Assembly (NCBI GenBank): GCA_964242115.1
Contig: CAXSZX010000016.1
Location: 1 to 64,000, forward strand
Direction: 5' to 3'
DNA from: BOG-908 sp964242115
GTDB taxonomy: Bacteria; Pseudomonadota; Alphaproteobacteria; Acetobacterales; Acetobacteraceae
DNA: 64,000 nt
Shown piece by piece: positions 9,267-19,112 of the stretch. The translations under genes were made by a program, and so were the position numbers. Below the pieces are notes generated by a model. It saw only the letters and a list, made by a program, of their open reading frames with translations, made no database searches and had not been told where the DNA came from. Numbering within the stretch: the stretch's first letter is position 1; each line of letters begins with the position of its first letter.

Positions 9267-10919
9267 TCAGCGTTGCGGCAACTCGAAGATGACTATATTG
9301 CCCGACACCGTCTTCGTCGGCCAGATCGGATCGACCATCCCCGACGCCACTGCGAGCTTCTGCGTGCCGCCGGACTTGTAGGTGATGATCCCACCGCCCG
9401 CAGCACCGTCCACCGCGCCCGTCCACGGCACGTGCCCAGTGCGCGCATCAACCCCGTAGAGGTTACCGTTCATGTCGCCGGCAAACACCAGCCCGCCCGC
9501 GGTAGGTGTGATGCCACTCAGGACCGGGGCGGGAAAGCGCACCTGCCACGTCTTCCTGCCCGTCTCCACGTCGCTCGCGGTTAGCCACCCTGCCCATGTC
9601 TTCTGCGGATCGGTCTGTCCGAACGAGGCGTGCGGGTCGGCGAGACCGCTGCCGGTCCATTCCTTGCCGACCGGCGTGGCACGTATCTTCGCGTCGTCTG
9701 CGAGTATCATGCTGGCACACCAATCAACCTCGCCCGTCAGCACGCTGGCGGTCTGCGGATCGTAAGCCGCGCCGTTCCACTCGCTGCCGCCTTGTGTGCC
9801 CGAGCAGAAATAGGTGAGCATCGTGGTCGAAAGCGGTATTTCCGGATCCGACACTCGCGTGACCGGCTGCCTATATAGTCTCCGTCCCGAAGCAAGGTCG
9901 AAACCGTAAAGGCGGCCGTCCTTCGGCGCCACGGCCATCAACGCGTGACCACTTGGTGAGTTGATCAAGGCGGGCGCGCTCGAGACGTCCCAGTCATGCG
10001 TGTCACCGGGCGAGACCGGATATTCGGCCTTGTAGGCGCCAGTTATCGCATCGAGCGCGACCACGGAGGCGGTGAACAGGTTCGAGCCCCGTCTGACATC
10101 GCGCACGAAGTCGGGTCCCGGGTTGCCGCTTGGCACGTAGAGCACGCCCGTTGCGGGATCCAGGCTGTAGGAAGTCCAGGAAGCGCCGCCCGTAATCGGC
10201 ACGTCGGCGCCATTGTGCCATGATTTCAAAACGTCGGGGTTCTGGTCCGACACGGTCGGCCCGTAGCTCTTGTCCCCTGCCGCCTGTGGCACCAGGAAGA
10301 ACTCCCATTTCACTGCTCCGCTGCCCGCGTCCAGCGCGTACATGCGGCCTTTGACGCCCTTGATGTCGCCGCCGGCATTTCCGATAAAGACCAAACCTTT
10401 CCAGGCGATCGGCGCGGCGGGAGTCGTCTCGCCTCGTGCGGGATCGCCGACGAACCTCTCCCAAACGTGCCTGCCCGTTTGTGCATCATAAGCGATGACG
10501 CGGCCGTCGCCCGTCCCGCGGAACAGTCTGCCGTCAAGATAGGCCAGGCCGCGGTTCGCGCCGAGGGAACTCACGTTGTGATAGGTCTCGTGGACGCGCC
10601 AGTTCTCACGGCATGTGTTAGGGTCGATCGAGAACGTATCGTAGAGCGTCGTGCCGTAGAGCGCGCTGCCCACCTCCAGCGGTCCGGTCTGGAAGTTGGA
10701 CGTCTGCTTAGTGTCGTAAGTGCACGCAATATGGAGTTTGCTAACGTTCCCTGTGTTGATCTCGGCAAGCGGCGAGAACCGGCTCGAATTCAGACTGCGG
10801 TTGTAGCTGCTCCAATCTGCATCGTTCGATGACGAGGCCTGTGCGCGGGCAGGTTGGATGCCGCACAGAACAACCATTGTGAGCGCGGCCGTCACCGCTG
10901 ATTGATGAAAATCAGGCAT
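9267..10919 (-). CDS. PQQ-dependent (quinoprotein) dehydrogenase
   Basis: A 550-residue exported protein. The signal peptide (about 1-26) ends GIQPARAQA, and an eight-bladed beta-propeller-type sequence follows with repeated tryptophan-docking motifs such as TGRHVWE, SGAVKWEF and TGRKTWQV. Blade signatures SLDPATGVLYVPSGNPGPDF and THDWD resemble the active-site region of quinoprotein alcohol dehydrogenases. The Cys-Cys vicinal disulfide of methanol/ethanol dehydrogenases is not evident and there is no C-terminal cytochrome domain. It should oxidise an alcohol or aldehyde in the periplasm using PQQ and pass electrons to a separate acceptor. An aldehyde dehydrogenase lies upstream on the same strand, and PQQ synthesis genes start at 23570. 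Confidence 0.87.
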   Translation of the reverse strand: MPDFHQSAVTAALTMVVLCGIQPARAQASSSNDADWSSYNRSLNSSRFSPLAEINTGNVSKLHIACTYDTKQTSNFQTGPLEVGSALYGTTLYDTFSIDPNTCRENWRVHETYHNVSSLGANRGLAYLDGRLFRGTGDGRVIAYDAQTGRHVWERFVGDPARGETTPAAPIAWKGLVFIGNAGGDIKGVKGRMYALDAGSGAVKWEFFLVPQAAGDKSYGPTVSDQNPDVLKSWHNGADVPITGGASWTSYSLDPATGVLYVPSGNPGPDFVRDVRRGSNLFTASVVALDAITGAYKAEYPVSPGDTHDWDVSSAPALINSPSGHALMAVAPKDGRLYGFDLASGRRLYRQPVTRVSDPEIPLSTTMLTYFCSGTQGGSEWNGAAYDPQTASVLTGEVDWCASMILADDAKIRATPVGKEWTGSGLADPHASFGQTDPQKTWAGWLTASDVETGRKTWQVRFPAPVLSGITPTAGGLVFAGDMNGNLYGVDARTGHVPWTGAVDGAAGGGIITYKSGGTQKLAVASGMVDPIWPTKTVSGNIVIFELPQR

Positions 10920-11000
10920 TAATCGTCATTTCTCTCAGGGTCGTCATTTGACGCCGCTCATGGTTCACCAACCAGCGGCCGGCGCGCGCGCCTCAACCGG

Positions 11001-12452
11001 TCAGATTGCGACCTCGTGGATGATCGTGCGGTACTCGAGAAAATCATCCAACGCGGAGACACCGTTCAACCGCCCGAGGCCGCTCTGCTTGTAGCCGCCC
11101 TCTTCGGTCTCGTCGTAGACGACGGCCCAATTGTTGATCCATACCGTGCCGGCTTCGATTTGGCGGGCGATGCGCAATGGCCGGTCCACGTCCTGCGACC
11201 AGATCGAGGCGGCCAAACCATATTGCGAGTTATTGGCAAGCGTGACAGCCTCCTCCTCCGTGTCGAAACCCTGCATCACCAGGACCGGTCCAAACACTTC
11301 ATCCTGCGCGATCGGTAACGCATGGTCGTGTATCTCAAGCAAGGTCGGCCTGTAGAAAGCACCTTGTGCGAGCGGACCCTCGGTGAACGGGCCACCGCGC
11401 ACGACCACCTTGGCGCCAGCGGCAATCGCCTCGTTCACCAGCCTGTCGACACGCTGGACGTTGGCGATGTTGATCATCGGGCCCATGTCGCTCGCCGGAT
11501 CCGAAGCCGGGCCGACCTTGACCGCCTGCAGCCTGGCGCCGAGCCTTTGGCGAACCACCTCCAGCACCGGGCGCTGCACAAGCAGGCGGCTGCCTGTCAT
11601 GCAGAACTGGCCGGCGAAAGTGGTCAGCGCTTTCTCGATCTTGGGAAGCGCACGGTGGAGATCGGCATCGGCGAAGAGTAGCACTGGGGTCTTGCCACCG
11701 AGCTCGCCACCGAAGCGTTTCATGTTCTTCGCGCCAGCCGCCATGATCTGCTGGCCGGTAGCGGAACTGCCGGTAAGGCTGATCGTCGGTACTTCAGGTG
11801 AGTTTACGATCATGTCTGCTGCCGCCCTGTGCACCTCGCTGACGATGTTCAGCACGCCCGATGGCATGCTCGCCACCTCGGCGAACACTTCGCACATGCG
11901 CGCGTTGGTCTGGGCGGTGAAACCGGGCAGTTTGCCTACGACCGTGCACCCGGCAGCAAGTGCTGGTGCGAGCGAACGGATGAACAACACGATGGGCGAG
12001 TTCCACGGCGCGATGATGCCGGCGACCCCTACGGGTTCGCGCAGCGTCATCGTGTATCGGCCAGGCGAGGTCTCCATCGCGCGTCCGAAATCCGTCAGCG
12101 CGAGGGCTGCGTAGAAGCGCAGCTTGCGCGGCACCATCTCGACTTCGAACCGTGCCTCGCCCGCGACCTTGCCGTTCTCCAGGCTGAGGATCGCGATCAG
12201 GTCGTCGGTCCTGGTTTCAAACCTGTCGGCCATCTCGTTGAGGGCGCGTGCGCGCAGACGCCGGTCGCCACGCCAGCCGGTCTCCAGAAAAGCCCGTCGT
12301 GCAGCGGCGATTGCCTGGCTCGCCTCTGCCGCACCCGCTTCTGTGTACGTGCCGATTTTGTTGCCGGTCGCAGGATCTATGCTGTCGGCGCGCGTGGCGC
12401 CGTCCACCCACGCGCCATTGATCCAGTGCCGTGCGTGCAACTCACCTGACAT
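11001..12452 (-). CDS. NAD(P)-dependent aldehyde dehydrogenase
   Basis: A 483-residue ALDH-superfamily enzyme of usual length. Asn151 lies in GIIAPWNSP, the general base Glu250 in FGGELGGKTP and the catalytic nucleophile Cys284 in AGQFCMTGSR. The coenzyme-site segment reads VVGKLPGFTA, where most relatives have VxKPSE, and the C-terminal substrate-channel segment is TVWINNW. It oxidises an aldehyde to the acid in the cytoplasm. It lies about 80 bp upstream of the quinoprotein dehydrogenase on the same strand, so a two-step alcohol to aldehyde to acid route is a reasonable inference, although the two enzymes act in different compartments. Confidence 0.9.
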   Translation of the reverse strand: MSGELHARHWINGAWVDGATRADSIDPATGNKIGTYTEAGAAEASQAIAAARRAFLETGWRGDRRLRARALNEMADRFETRTDDLIAILSLENGKVAGEARFEVEMVPRKLRFYAALALTDFGRAMETSPGRYTMTLREPVGVAGIIAPWNSPIVLFIRSLAPALAAGCTVVGKLPGFTAQTNARMCEVFAEVASMPSGVLNIVSEVHRAAADMIVNSPEVPTISLTGSSATGQQIMAAGAKNMKRFGGELGGKTPVLLFADADLHRALPKIEKALTTFAGQFCMTGSRLLVQRPVLEVVRQRLGARLQAVKVGPASDPASDMGPMINIANVQRVDRLVNEAIAAGAKVVVRGGPFTEGPLAQGAFYRPTLLEIHDHALPIAQDEVFGPVLVMQGFDTEEEAVTLANNSQYGLAASIWSQDVDRPLRIARQIEAGTVWINNWAVVYDETEEGGYKQSGLGRLNGVSALDDFLEYRTIIHEVAI

Positions 12453-12488
12453 GATGACCCTTTGTTAATTGCCGATGGTAGCGCAAAC

Positions 12489-13013
12489 TCAACAACCGCT
12501 TGGCGGGTTGGTCGGCGAGAAGCTGTAGCGAGCGATCCGCCAAGTGCCATCGGTGCCTTTCCTGAAAATGAAAAGCTCCTGGTTGGCTTCGGAGGTAGTC
12601 TTGCCTGTGGAGGCATGTCTCGTGGTGCCGGCGGAATTGGTTCGCACGAACGCCCAGTCGGGTGCCATTTGCACGAGCTCGTCTATCGTGAACTTCACGT
12701 GGAAGCTCAATTCCTGAAACACCTTGTCATAGGCGACGCGAACGCCTGCCTGCCCGATCGCGGATTGGCTATAAGGAGGCATGAAGATGCCTTCAGGCGT
12801 GTACAGCGGCAGCACCGCCGCGGTCTTCCCGCCGTTCAGGGCTGCGTTGTAGGCACCCATGGTCTTTCGAATGCCGGCCTCTGCCGCAGGCGCTGCGCCT
12901 GCCGTACCGGATGCTGCGCCCGTGTCCTGAGCTTTAACAACGCCCGAACAGTTCAGAGCCAGCAGCACAGCGAGCGCCGTGAGGGCAGGGCGGGCGGGAT
13001 ACCGCAATCTCAC
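12489..13013 (-). CDS. Exported SnoaL/DUF4440-like (NTF2-fold) protein
   Basis: A 174-residue protein with a signal peptide (ALTALAVLLALNCSGVVKAQ), an alanine-rich linker and an NTF2-like domain. Typical family segments are AALNGGKTAAVLPLYTPEG, FMPPYSQSAIG and the final strand DGTWRIARYSFSPTNP. I chose the GTG at 13013 because GGAGA lies 7 bases before it and the signal peptide then starts at once; an ATG at 13049 is the alternative. It is 36 bp from the aldehyde dehydrogenase start on the same strand, suggesting one transcription unit through to the quinoprotein. The function is unknown. Confidence 0.8.
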   Translation of the reverse strand: MRLRYPARPALTALAVLLALNCSGVVKAQDTGAASGTAGAAPAAEAGIRKTMGAYNAALNGGKTAAVLPLYTPEGIFMPPYSQSAIGQAGVRVAYDKVFQELSFHVKFTIDELVQMAPDWAFVRTNSAGTTRHASTGKTTSEANQELFIFRKGTDGTWRIARYSFSPTNPPSGC

Positions 13014-13288
13014 AAATGTTCTCCACTGTCCTGGGTAGGCAGACGACATACGGCGGCTTACGACCGCCCAGAAGACGTGCCGAATGAAAGCATCATTCCA
13101 AAAATCGGAAAGAACATGCCGGCTTCGCCGTGACCCGGCGGTCGCCGTCGCATTGCCATTCGCAGGCGGTCTGCCGGGGGCGTCGCCAATGGACAGCGCT
13201 CTTGGCGGCGTGTTGTCTTGTATGCGCCGGTGATGGGTGGCCGTTCCCGTTGGGTGGCCCGCAATCCGCACTAGATCGCAGGGAACCG

Positions 13289-14203
13289 ATGATGATGGAC
13301 CTCAATGCTCTGGTGATCTTCGCCAAAGTGGCTCAGGCAGCCAGCTTTTCAGAGGCGGCACGCCGGCTGAAGATGCCCGTCTCGACGGTCAGTCGGAAGA
13401 TCGCTGAGCTGGAGGACAGGCTGGGCGTCCAGCTACTCGAGCGTTCAACGCGTAGTCTGCGGCTGACCGAGATTGGCGTCGAGGTCCTGGACCAGGCATG
13501 GCGCATTGTGGAAGCCCGCGAGACTATCGAAGGAGTCGTGTCGAACCAACGCGCGGATGTCACCGGCTTGCTCAGGCTCGCAGCACCGCCGAGCATATCG
13601 GATTCGCTGTTGAGCCCGATCGTCAGCGCGTTCCAGCTTGCTCATGCTGCTGTCAGGATAGAAATCATGATCACCGAGCGTTTCGTCGATCATATAGGCG
13701 ATCGCATCGACCTGACTTTCCAAGTCGGGGCAGTTCTGGATCCGGCCATGGTCGTCGAGAAAATCCTGCAATTCCGCCATCTGCTCGTAGCGAGCCCGGA
13801 CTACCTGGCGCATGTCGATCCGCCACAGCACCCGCGCGATTTGCTGAGTCATCCGATCCTCGCCTTTTCGCATTTTCGGCCGGAATACGAATGGAGCTTC
13901 AAGCAGGCAAACGGCAACGGTGCGGAGACGGTAACTTTCCAGCCAAGACTGGGAATCAACGACTTTGCCGGCGTCACGGCCGGGCTTATTGCCGGCGGCG
14001 GAATAGGCGACATATCGCCAATTGTTCAGCCCGAGCATCTACGTAGCGGCCGGCTCGTCGAGATTATGCCGGACTGGCACTTCCCCGTGTTCGACCTTAA
14101 TCTCATTCACCCATTCAGTCGCAACCTTTCCCGCTCGGTAAGGGTGTTCAAGGATTTCGTATCCAAGATGGCGCCGTCGATTTTCCCGGACCTGCCGGAC
14201 TAA
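13289..14203 (+). CDS. LysR-family transcriptional regulator
   Basis: A 304-residue regulator. The N-terminal winged helix-turn-helix is clear (ALVIFAKVAQAASFSEAARR, then MPVSTVSRKIAELEDRLGVQ and RSTRSLRLTEIG). A substrate-binding domain from about residue 90 follows, with GLIAGGGIGDISP near the end. The start codon at 13289 follows AGGGAA. It is divergent from the SnoaL/ALDH/quinoprotein genes, the classical layout in which a LysR protein controls the neighbouring operon and itself. The inducer is unknown. Confidence 0.92.
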   Translation: MMMDLNALVIFAKVAQAASFSEAARRLKMPVSTVSRKIAELEDRLGVQLLERSTRSLRLTEIGVEVLDQAWRIVEARETIEGVVSNQRADVTGLLRLAAPPSISDSLLSPIVSAFQLAHAAVRIEIMITERFVDHIGDRIDLTFQVGAVLDPAMVVEKILQFRHLLVASPDYLAHVDPPQHPRDLLSHPILAFSHFRPEYEWSFKQANGNGAETVTFQPRLGINDFAGVTAGLIAGGGIGDISPIVQPEHLRSGRLVEIMPDWHFPVFDLNLIHPFSRNLSRSVRVFKDFVSKMAPSIFPDLPD

Positions 14204-14888
14204 CGGCCGCAGGGTCGACATTGCCTGGTTCCAAGCGGGAAGAAGCGCTGCTCCGCTTCTGTTCGCGACATGGCCGGTTGCAGTTGAGTTGCCAGCGTAG
14301 GTGACCATGGCGTGAGAGCGCCTCCAACCGTGAGCCGTTCGGCAGTGCAGCCACGATGCTCCTGCGTCCAACAGGCGCCAGCGCTGCTATGCTTCGAAGT
14401 TTGTCCCGCATGGCTTCCGATCGCTCAACCGGGTCTTGGAGGTCAGGGGCCAAGGCAGGCGCGCCGCCATACCGGAAGAGGCGAAGCACAAACCTCTAAA
14501 CGACCGTATGGGTGGCTCGGTTGAGCGGCGGTCCCCGCCGCGACGGAGTATTCCGTAAGAAGCGCGGAAACCAGCAATATGGTCAAGCGGCTTTCCCAGA
14601 TTCAGAAAAGTTCTTTCCGACCTTGACCGCTAAACGTGTCCTGGTGAAAGGGATATGTCTGTGCGCTTCCAGCCTTGCCTGTACATGCACCGATGTCCGG
14701 CAGTTAGAGAGGGTGCTGATGATATATTTTAAGTCGTGAGCGCATCAACCTTATGGCCCGCCGTAACAGGGGATCTTGCGCTTCAGCGAGGGAATTGCAG
14801 ACTTCCAGCGGAAGCCGCGTCGGTTGACGAAAGGCCAGGCGCTCGATCGGGCATGATTCAAACATTCGCTCGGGATCGAAAGGCCAAC
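14204..14888. other. Long intergenic stretch between two LysR genes
   Basis: About 685 bases with no ORF that resembles a protein family and no recognisable RNA. Codon usage in the open frames is unlike that of neighbouring genes. It may hold promoter elements for the gene at 14889 or remnants of lost genes. Confidence 0.45.
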
Positions 14889-15830
14889 ATGGTGAAGGCC
14901 ATCGATCTCAATGACATCCGGCTTCTCATGCAGGTTATCGAACACGGCAGCTACACCGCTGCGTCACGTGCGACAGGCGTGCCGAAATCCACAATCAGTC
15001 AACGCATCACAATGCTGGAGAAGGCGGTTGGAATCGGGCTGCTACGGCGCACGTCGCGTAGCTTTTCCCTGACCGAGGCTGGCTTTCTGCTGCTGCCCCA
15101 TGCGCGCGATATTGAAGCACTCGCCAAGAAAGTCGAGCAGGTTCTGCTGGAACAAAGTGATGGTTTGGCAGGCACGTTACGTATGTCGTGCTGCAGCGCA
15201 CTGGCGCAGCATGCGCTGTCACCTCTGCTACCGCGTTTCGTGGCTCAACATCCGGGCGTCATCATGCGTCTTGAAACGACGAACAGGCTGATCGACCTGA
15301 TTGGAGAAGGCTTCGACGTGGCTATACGCAGCCATGCCGGCCCGCTTAGGGATTCGAGCCTTCTCCAACGCGTCATCGCCCGCACGTCCTGGTCGATCGT
15401 GGCTGCACCTGGCTGGATTGCCCGCAACGGCACGCCAGCAGCACCCGATGAGATTCCATTGGACGAGGCGCTCTGCTTTTCTTCGGCTCGCGACTTCGCT
15501 GGCTGGCACTTGCGGCGTGGTGATGCGGAGTTATTGTTGGAAATACATCCAAAAGCCATCTCGGACGACATCGGATCGCTGCGGAACATGACGTTGGCCG
15601 ACGGCGGCGTTGCTTGTCTGCCAGATTACATTATCGCTGGCGCTTTACGGGAAGGACACCTCGTCCGCCTCTTGCCCGAATGGTCGCCTGCTGTCCAAAC
15701 CATCAGTCTTTTAACGCCGCCAAGAGCGCAATCCTCGCGACTGGCAAGAGCGTTTTCCGACTTCATTGCGGTCGAGTTGCCTGGCGCTCTGCTAAGTCAC
15801 GGCAGCCGATCTGAGCAACAAGCTGGCTGA
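14889..15830 (+). CDS. LysR-family transcriptional regulator
   Basis: A 313-residue regulator with an N-terminal HTH (IRLLMQVIEHGSYTAASR, VPKSTISQRITMLEKAVG, RRTSRSFSLTEAG) and a periplasmic-binding-fold effector domain (from about 90; VAIRSHAGPLRDSSL, ADGGVACLPDYI). The ATG at 14889 follows GAAAGG by several bases; an upstream ATG at 14853 is in frame but adds no conserved sequence. It is closely related in style to the LysR genes at 13289 and 19309. No obvious partner operon is adjacent, since its 3' end faces repeat copy 3. Confidence 0.9.
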   Translation: MVKAIDLNDIRLLMQVIEHGSYTAASRATGVPKSTISQRITMLEKAVGIGLLRRTSRSFSLTEAGFLLLPHARDIEALAKKVEQVLLEQSDGLAGTLRMSCCSALAQHALSPLLPRFVAQHPGVIMRLETTNRLIDLIGEGFDVAIRSHAGPLRDSSLLQRVIARTSWSIVAAPGWIARNGTPAAPDEIPLDEALCFSSARDFAGWHLRRGDAELLLEIHPKAISDDIGSLRNMTLADGGVACLPDYIIAGALREGHLVRLLPEWSPAVQTISLLTPPRAQSSRLARAFSDFIAVELPGALLSHGSRSEQQAG

Positions 15831-15984
15831 AAGCTACGTGTTCTCACGTCACGACAGGCCGGCTATGCCGAGCGTAAGCACGATCCCGCCGCGCAGCGGC
15901 AGGCGTCGGTCGGCCTTGCAAGCCTCCATCTTCCAAAGGGCACCAGCTTCGCTTGTACTAACCCGCGTTAAGCGGGCCACATAG

Positions 15985-16140
15985 AAAGCAAGCAGTTCTC
16001 CTTTGAAAAAGGGCCAAGAAACTTTTGCTTCCGCGCATTTGCGGCGTCCGGGTATGTCCGGATACACCGGAACGACTGAACCTGCGCCAGGGACCAAAGC
16101 TTTCTTACTTTTTTTTCAAAAAAGAGACTTTTCTCGCTTA
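15985..16140. repeat. Palindromic intergenic repeat, copy 3
   Basis: Left arm AAAGCAAGCAGTTCTCC...GAAAAAGGGCC and right arm CTTTTTTTTCAAAAAAGAGAC. The core contains TCCGGGTATGTCCGGATACACCGGA, shared in style with copy 1. It lies downstream of the LysR gene and about 240 bp from the convergent 3' end of the pseudokinase gene. Confidence 0.85.
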
Positions 16141-16379
16141 CACAAGAGCCGACGTCAACGCTGGCTGGTTTCGCGTAACCCCAGTCGCCGTCGCCAGGGT
16201 GCAAACGATCGCAACTCGCGCGCCAGAAGAGGTTCGGCTACAAGACTCAAGCGGGGTTTCTTTGCCGTGTAACGGCGGTTGGGAAGGCTCGACCCATTCA
16301 TGGGCTCAGAGTTGATCCGCGCGCTAGAGAAAGAAGGCCTTGCTTACTTCCGCACCTGCGTGTGCCGCCTGAGCAGTTT

Positions 16380-19112
16380 CTATTTGACAGACATGGATGC
16401 AGCACAAGCGAAATTATTGCTGCCGCAGGCGTCTAGCCTACGTTCAAGTCGCTCTGCCCACGCAATAAGATAAATGTCGGCGTCGGCAGGCTTGAAGACT
16501 TTCCGGGGATCGCGAAGGAGTTCCCGCGCCAGCGCAACATCGCCGGTGTCTGCCGCTACCTGAGCACGCATCAGGTCCACCTCGGACTTGAAGAAGGGAT
16601 TGCCGCTCAATGTATCGCGTGCGCCAACATCCGCATTCCGCAGCAAGGGCATCGCTTCCGTATCACGGCGTGCCATTATCAGGCAGAAAGCAACGGTTGT
16701 GGCTGTCGTATCGCTCTGCGGGTTGCTGGTTCCGAAAGCATGCACGGCGTCGTCGTGCGCTCTGGTCGCCATGGAAAGGCCATCTTCCAGATGGCCGGCC
16801 CGGCAGGAGGCATTCCCGGCGTTGTTCAGCAGGGAGATCGCGTCGCGAGTAAGCCCGCCGTGCAAGGCAACCACCCTGGCACGCGCGTCCAGGTCAACAC
16901 GCACGGCGTCGTCATACCGGGCCATCTGGTCGTAGCAGACGCCTTTGGTCGCCATGAGACGGAGCGCGAGCTTGTTGTCCGGCCCGTAGACCGCAACGAC
17001 ATCCTTCTCGATAGCCTCCAGGCCTGCCAGGGCTCTTGCGGGCTTGTGGCGGGCGACATCGATCAGCGCCAGATACAGCTTGACCGCGAGGACGTCCGGG
17101 TTTGCGGCGCCCAAGGCTGCTTCGTTGCTTGAGAGCAGCCTTCTGAATACGTCTTCTGCCTTGTCCCATCGGAGAAGGCGCTGGTAGGCGCCGGCCTGGC
17201 GTTCACGCAGCCGGAATCGTTCATCCCTGTCGAACGCCAGCGGCGCCGCGTCCGCCTGGTCCGCAGCCCGCGTCATAAGCTTCAACCCCGTTGTATTGTC
17301 GCCTTCCAAGACTGCAAGCATGCCCTGCACTTCGGCCAGCCAGACCGTCATCTCTTCCGAACGCGCTCCGACAGTTGAGAAACGGGCCGTGGCCGCCGCC
17401 ATCAGGCGCTTCGCCTGTTCGGCGGAGTCCGGTCCCTGCGCCGACAACTCCTCCACCGCGTGCTGCAGGCGGGCTGCGGCGGCTTTCGGCGAGGCAGGTC
17501 CCTCCGCTTCCTCGAAGTCGCGTGCAGCGTTGTCGTAGGCGCTCCGCGCCGCGTCGTACATTGTGCGGCGTTCGAAGGTCCGGGCCAAAGTGAGCTGTAT
17601 CGACCCGGCGATCAGCGGCTCGCCTGCGAAGCGCGTCTCGACATTGGCCTGTGCCTTGAGAATGGCATCGGCGATCGTCTCGTCGGCCTTGCCCGCACGC
17701 ACCGGGTCGGCGCGGCTCAGAACATCCTCGAGAAGAAACGTGTCGATCGATTGCACGAGTTGGGACTGCAACTGCGCCGCCTGCCGCTCCCTGCCGGCGT
17801 GAACCGCAAAGGCAGCCGAGAAGACAGCACCCAGGGTGAGCGAGGCGAAGGTCGCCACCACGTAGGGACGCCTGGCCCGGGACCGCTCGCCGGCGCGGCC
17901 CACTTGTTCCTGGCGCAGCCTCTCGGCTTGCTCCCTTGCTTGGGCGGCGCGGCGTTCGGGCAGTGTCTCCAGCCGCTCGGCAAGCTGGGCCACGGATGCA
18001 AGCTGCCGGCCGGAGCTCTCCGCCGCGGCCGCGGCGATGTCTTGACGCAGCAGCGCATCCGGGACCTGCAGGTCCCAATCGGGGCCGAGCGGCGCCCGCA
18101 GGTCACCGACGCTCATCTTGAAAAGCAAGATGCCTAGCGCGTGCAGGTCCACGGCGATTGCGTCCCCCCGGCCTGCGGCTTGTGCGGGCGGCGCGGGCAG
18201 GTTGCCGGCCTGCGAGACCGCGTCGTCCGCGGGCGCCGTCTCGGGTTCGGCGCCACGGAAACCGAATACGCGCGCCTGGAGCAAGCTGTCCGGCCCGGGG
18301 GCCAGCACGATTGCTTCAGGCCCGATCGCGCCGTGCGTCACACCGGCACCATGCGCTCGCGCTACGGCGCGTGCCGCTTGGGCGACGAGACCAATCCTGG
18401 CGTCGAGATCTAGGCCGTCGAGGCCTCCCGCTATGGCGTGCCCGGCCAGGCTGTTGCCGGCAAACGGGCGCGCAACAAAATGCGGCGCCTGCTCCAGGTT
18501 GGAGTCGACCACCCTGATCAGGTCGTCGCACGCGCCGAGCAGCAATTGCAGTCGCTGCGAGCTGTCCACCTCTCGCCGCAGCACTGCCGACCGCCCGGCG
18601 TTGTCGGCGAAAGTAAATACCCATTCGTTGCCGGCCTCCACGTGGGTGGCACGCCAGACCAGTCCCGAGGCGTCGAGCTGGTTCTCCAGCCGCCACTGCG
18701 ACCGCAACGGCACGACCGCGCCTGCTGTCAGGCGGAGGTTGAGGCGGGACGACTCGCTGGCCGTCCAGGTCTCGACAGGTAAAGCGACGCGGTAGCCTTC
18801 CCGGGGGACCAGCTGGATGATCGTCCGGTCACTGTCTCCCAACGCGATCCGAACCTTGGAGATGGCTGTTGCCAGCGATTGCTCGTTGGTCAGATCGCCA
18901 TTTCCCCAGGCGGCCGCCATGAGTTCGTATCGGGTGAGCACCTCGCCCGGGCGGTTCAGCAAGGCTAGCAGCAGCAAGCGTGGCTTGGCCTCGATGGGGT
19001 AGGATTGGCCGCCTATAAGCAGGTCGCGCCCCGCTTCCTCGACGACGATATCGCGGAGCCGATATACCCGCCTCGATGCCTCAGCGTCGCCAGTGCGCAC
19101 GGACTGTCCCAT
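16380..19112 (-). CDS. Winged-helix / kinase-like / TPR membrane regulator
   Basis: A 910-residue multidomain protein. Residues 15-115 form an OmpR/CadC-type winged helix (PRLLLLALLNRPGEVLTRYEL, ATAISKVRIALGD, GYRVALP). Residues about 140-390 resemble a Ser/Thr kinase fold but lack its catalytic residues. The loop reads THGAIGPEAIVL (259-270) where HRD or HGDLKPxN would be expected, VFGF (282-285) replaces DFG, and no VAIK lysine is visible, while VDLHALGILLFKM (321-333) matches subdomain IX. A membrane helix spans about 417-437, and the remaining 450 residues are TPR-like helical repeats. Known CadC-type regulators use this layout to pass an external signal to DNA. The target genes are unknown. 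Confidence 0.82.
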   Translation of the reverse strand: MGQSVRTGDAEASRRVYRLRDIVVEEAGRDLLIGGQSYPIEAKPRLLLLALLNRPGEVLTRYELMAAAWGNGDLTNEQSLATAISKVRIALGDSDRTIIQLVPREGYRVALPVETWTASESSRLNLRLTAGAVVPLRSQWRLENQLDASGLVWRATHVEAGNEWVFTFADNAGRSAVLRREVDSSQRLQLLLGACDDLIRVVDSNLEQAPHFVARPFAGNSLAGHAIAGGLDGLDLDARIGLVAQAARAVARAHGAGVTHGAIGPEAIVLAPGPDSLLQARVFGFRGAEPETAPADDAVSQAGNLPAPPAQAAGRGDAIAVDLHALGILLFKMSVGDLRAPLGPDWDLQVPDALLRQDIAAAAAESSGRQLASVAQLAERLETLPERRAAQAREQAERLRQEQVGRAGERSRARRPYVVATFASLTLGAVFSAAFAVHAGRERQAAQLQSQLVQSIDTFLLEDVLSRADPVRAGKADETIADAILKAQANVETRFAGEPLIAGSIQLTLARTFERRTMYDAARSAYDNAARDFEEAEGPASPKAAAARLQHAVEELSAQGPDSAEQAKRLMAAATARFSTVGARSEEMTVWLAEVQGMLAVLEGDNTTGLKLMTRAADQADAAPLAFDRDERFRLRERQAGAYQRLLRWDKAEDVFRRLLSSNEAALGAANPDVLAVKLYLALIDVARHKPARALAGLEAIEKDVVAVYGPDNKLALRLMATKGVCYDQMARYDDAVRVDLDARARVVALHGGLTRDAISLLNNAGNASCRAGHLEDGLSMATRAHDDAVHAFGTSNPQSDTTATTVAFCLIMARRDTEAMPLLRNADVGARDTLSGNPFFKSEVDLMRAQVAADTGDVALARELLRDPRKVFKPADADIYLIAWAERLERRLDACGSNNFACAASMSVK

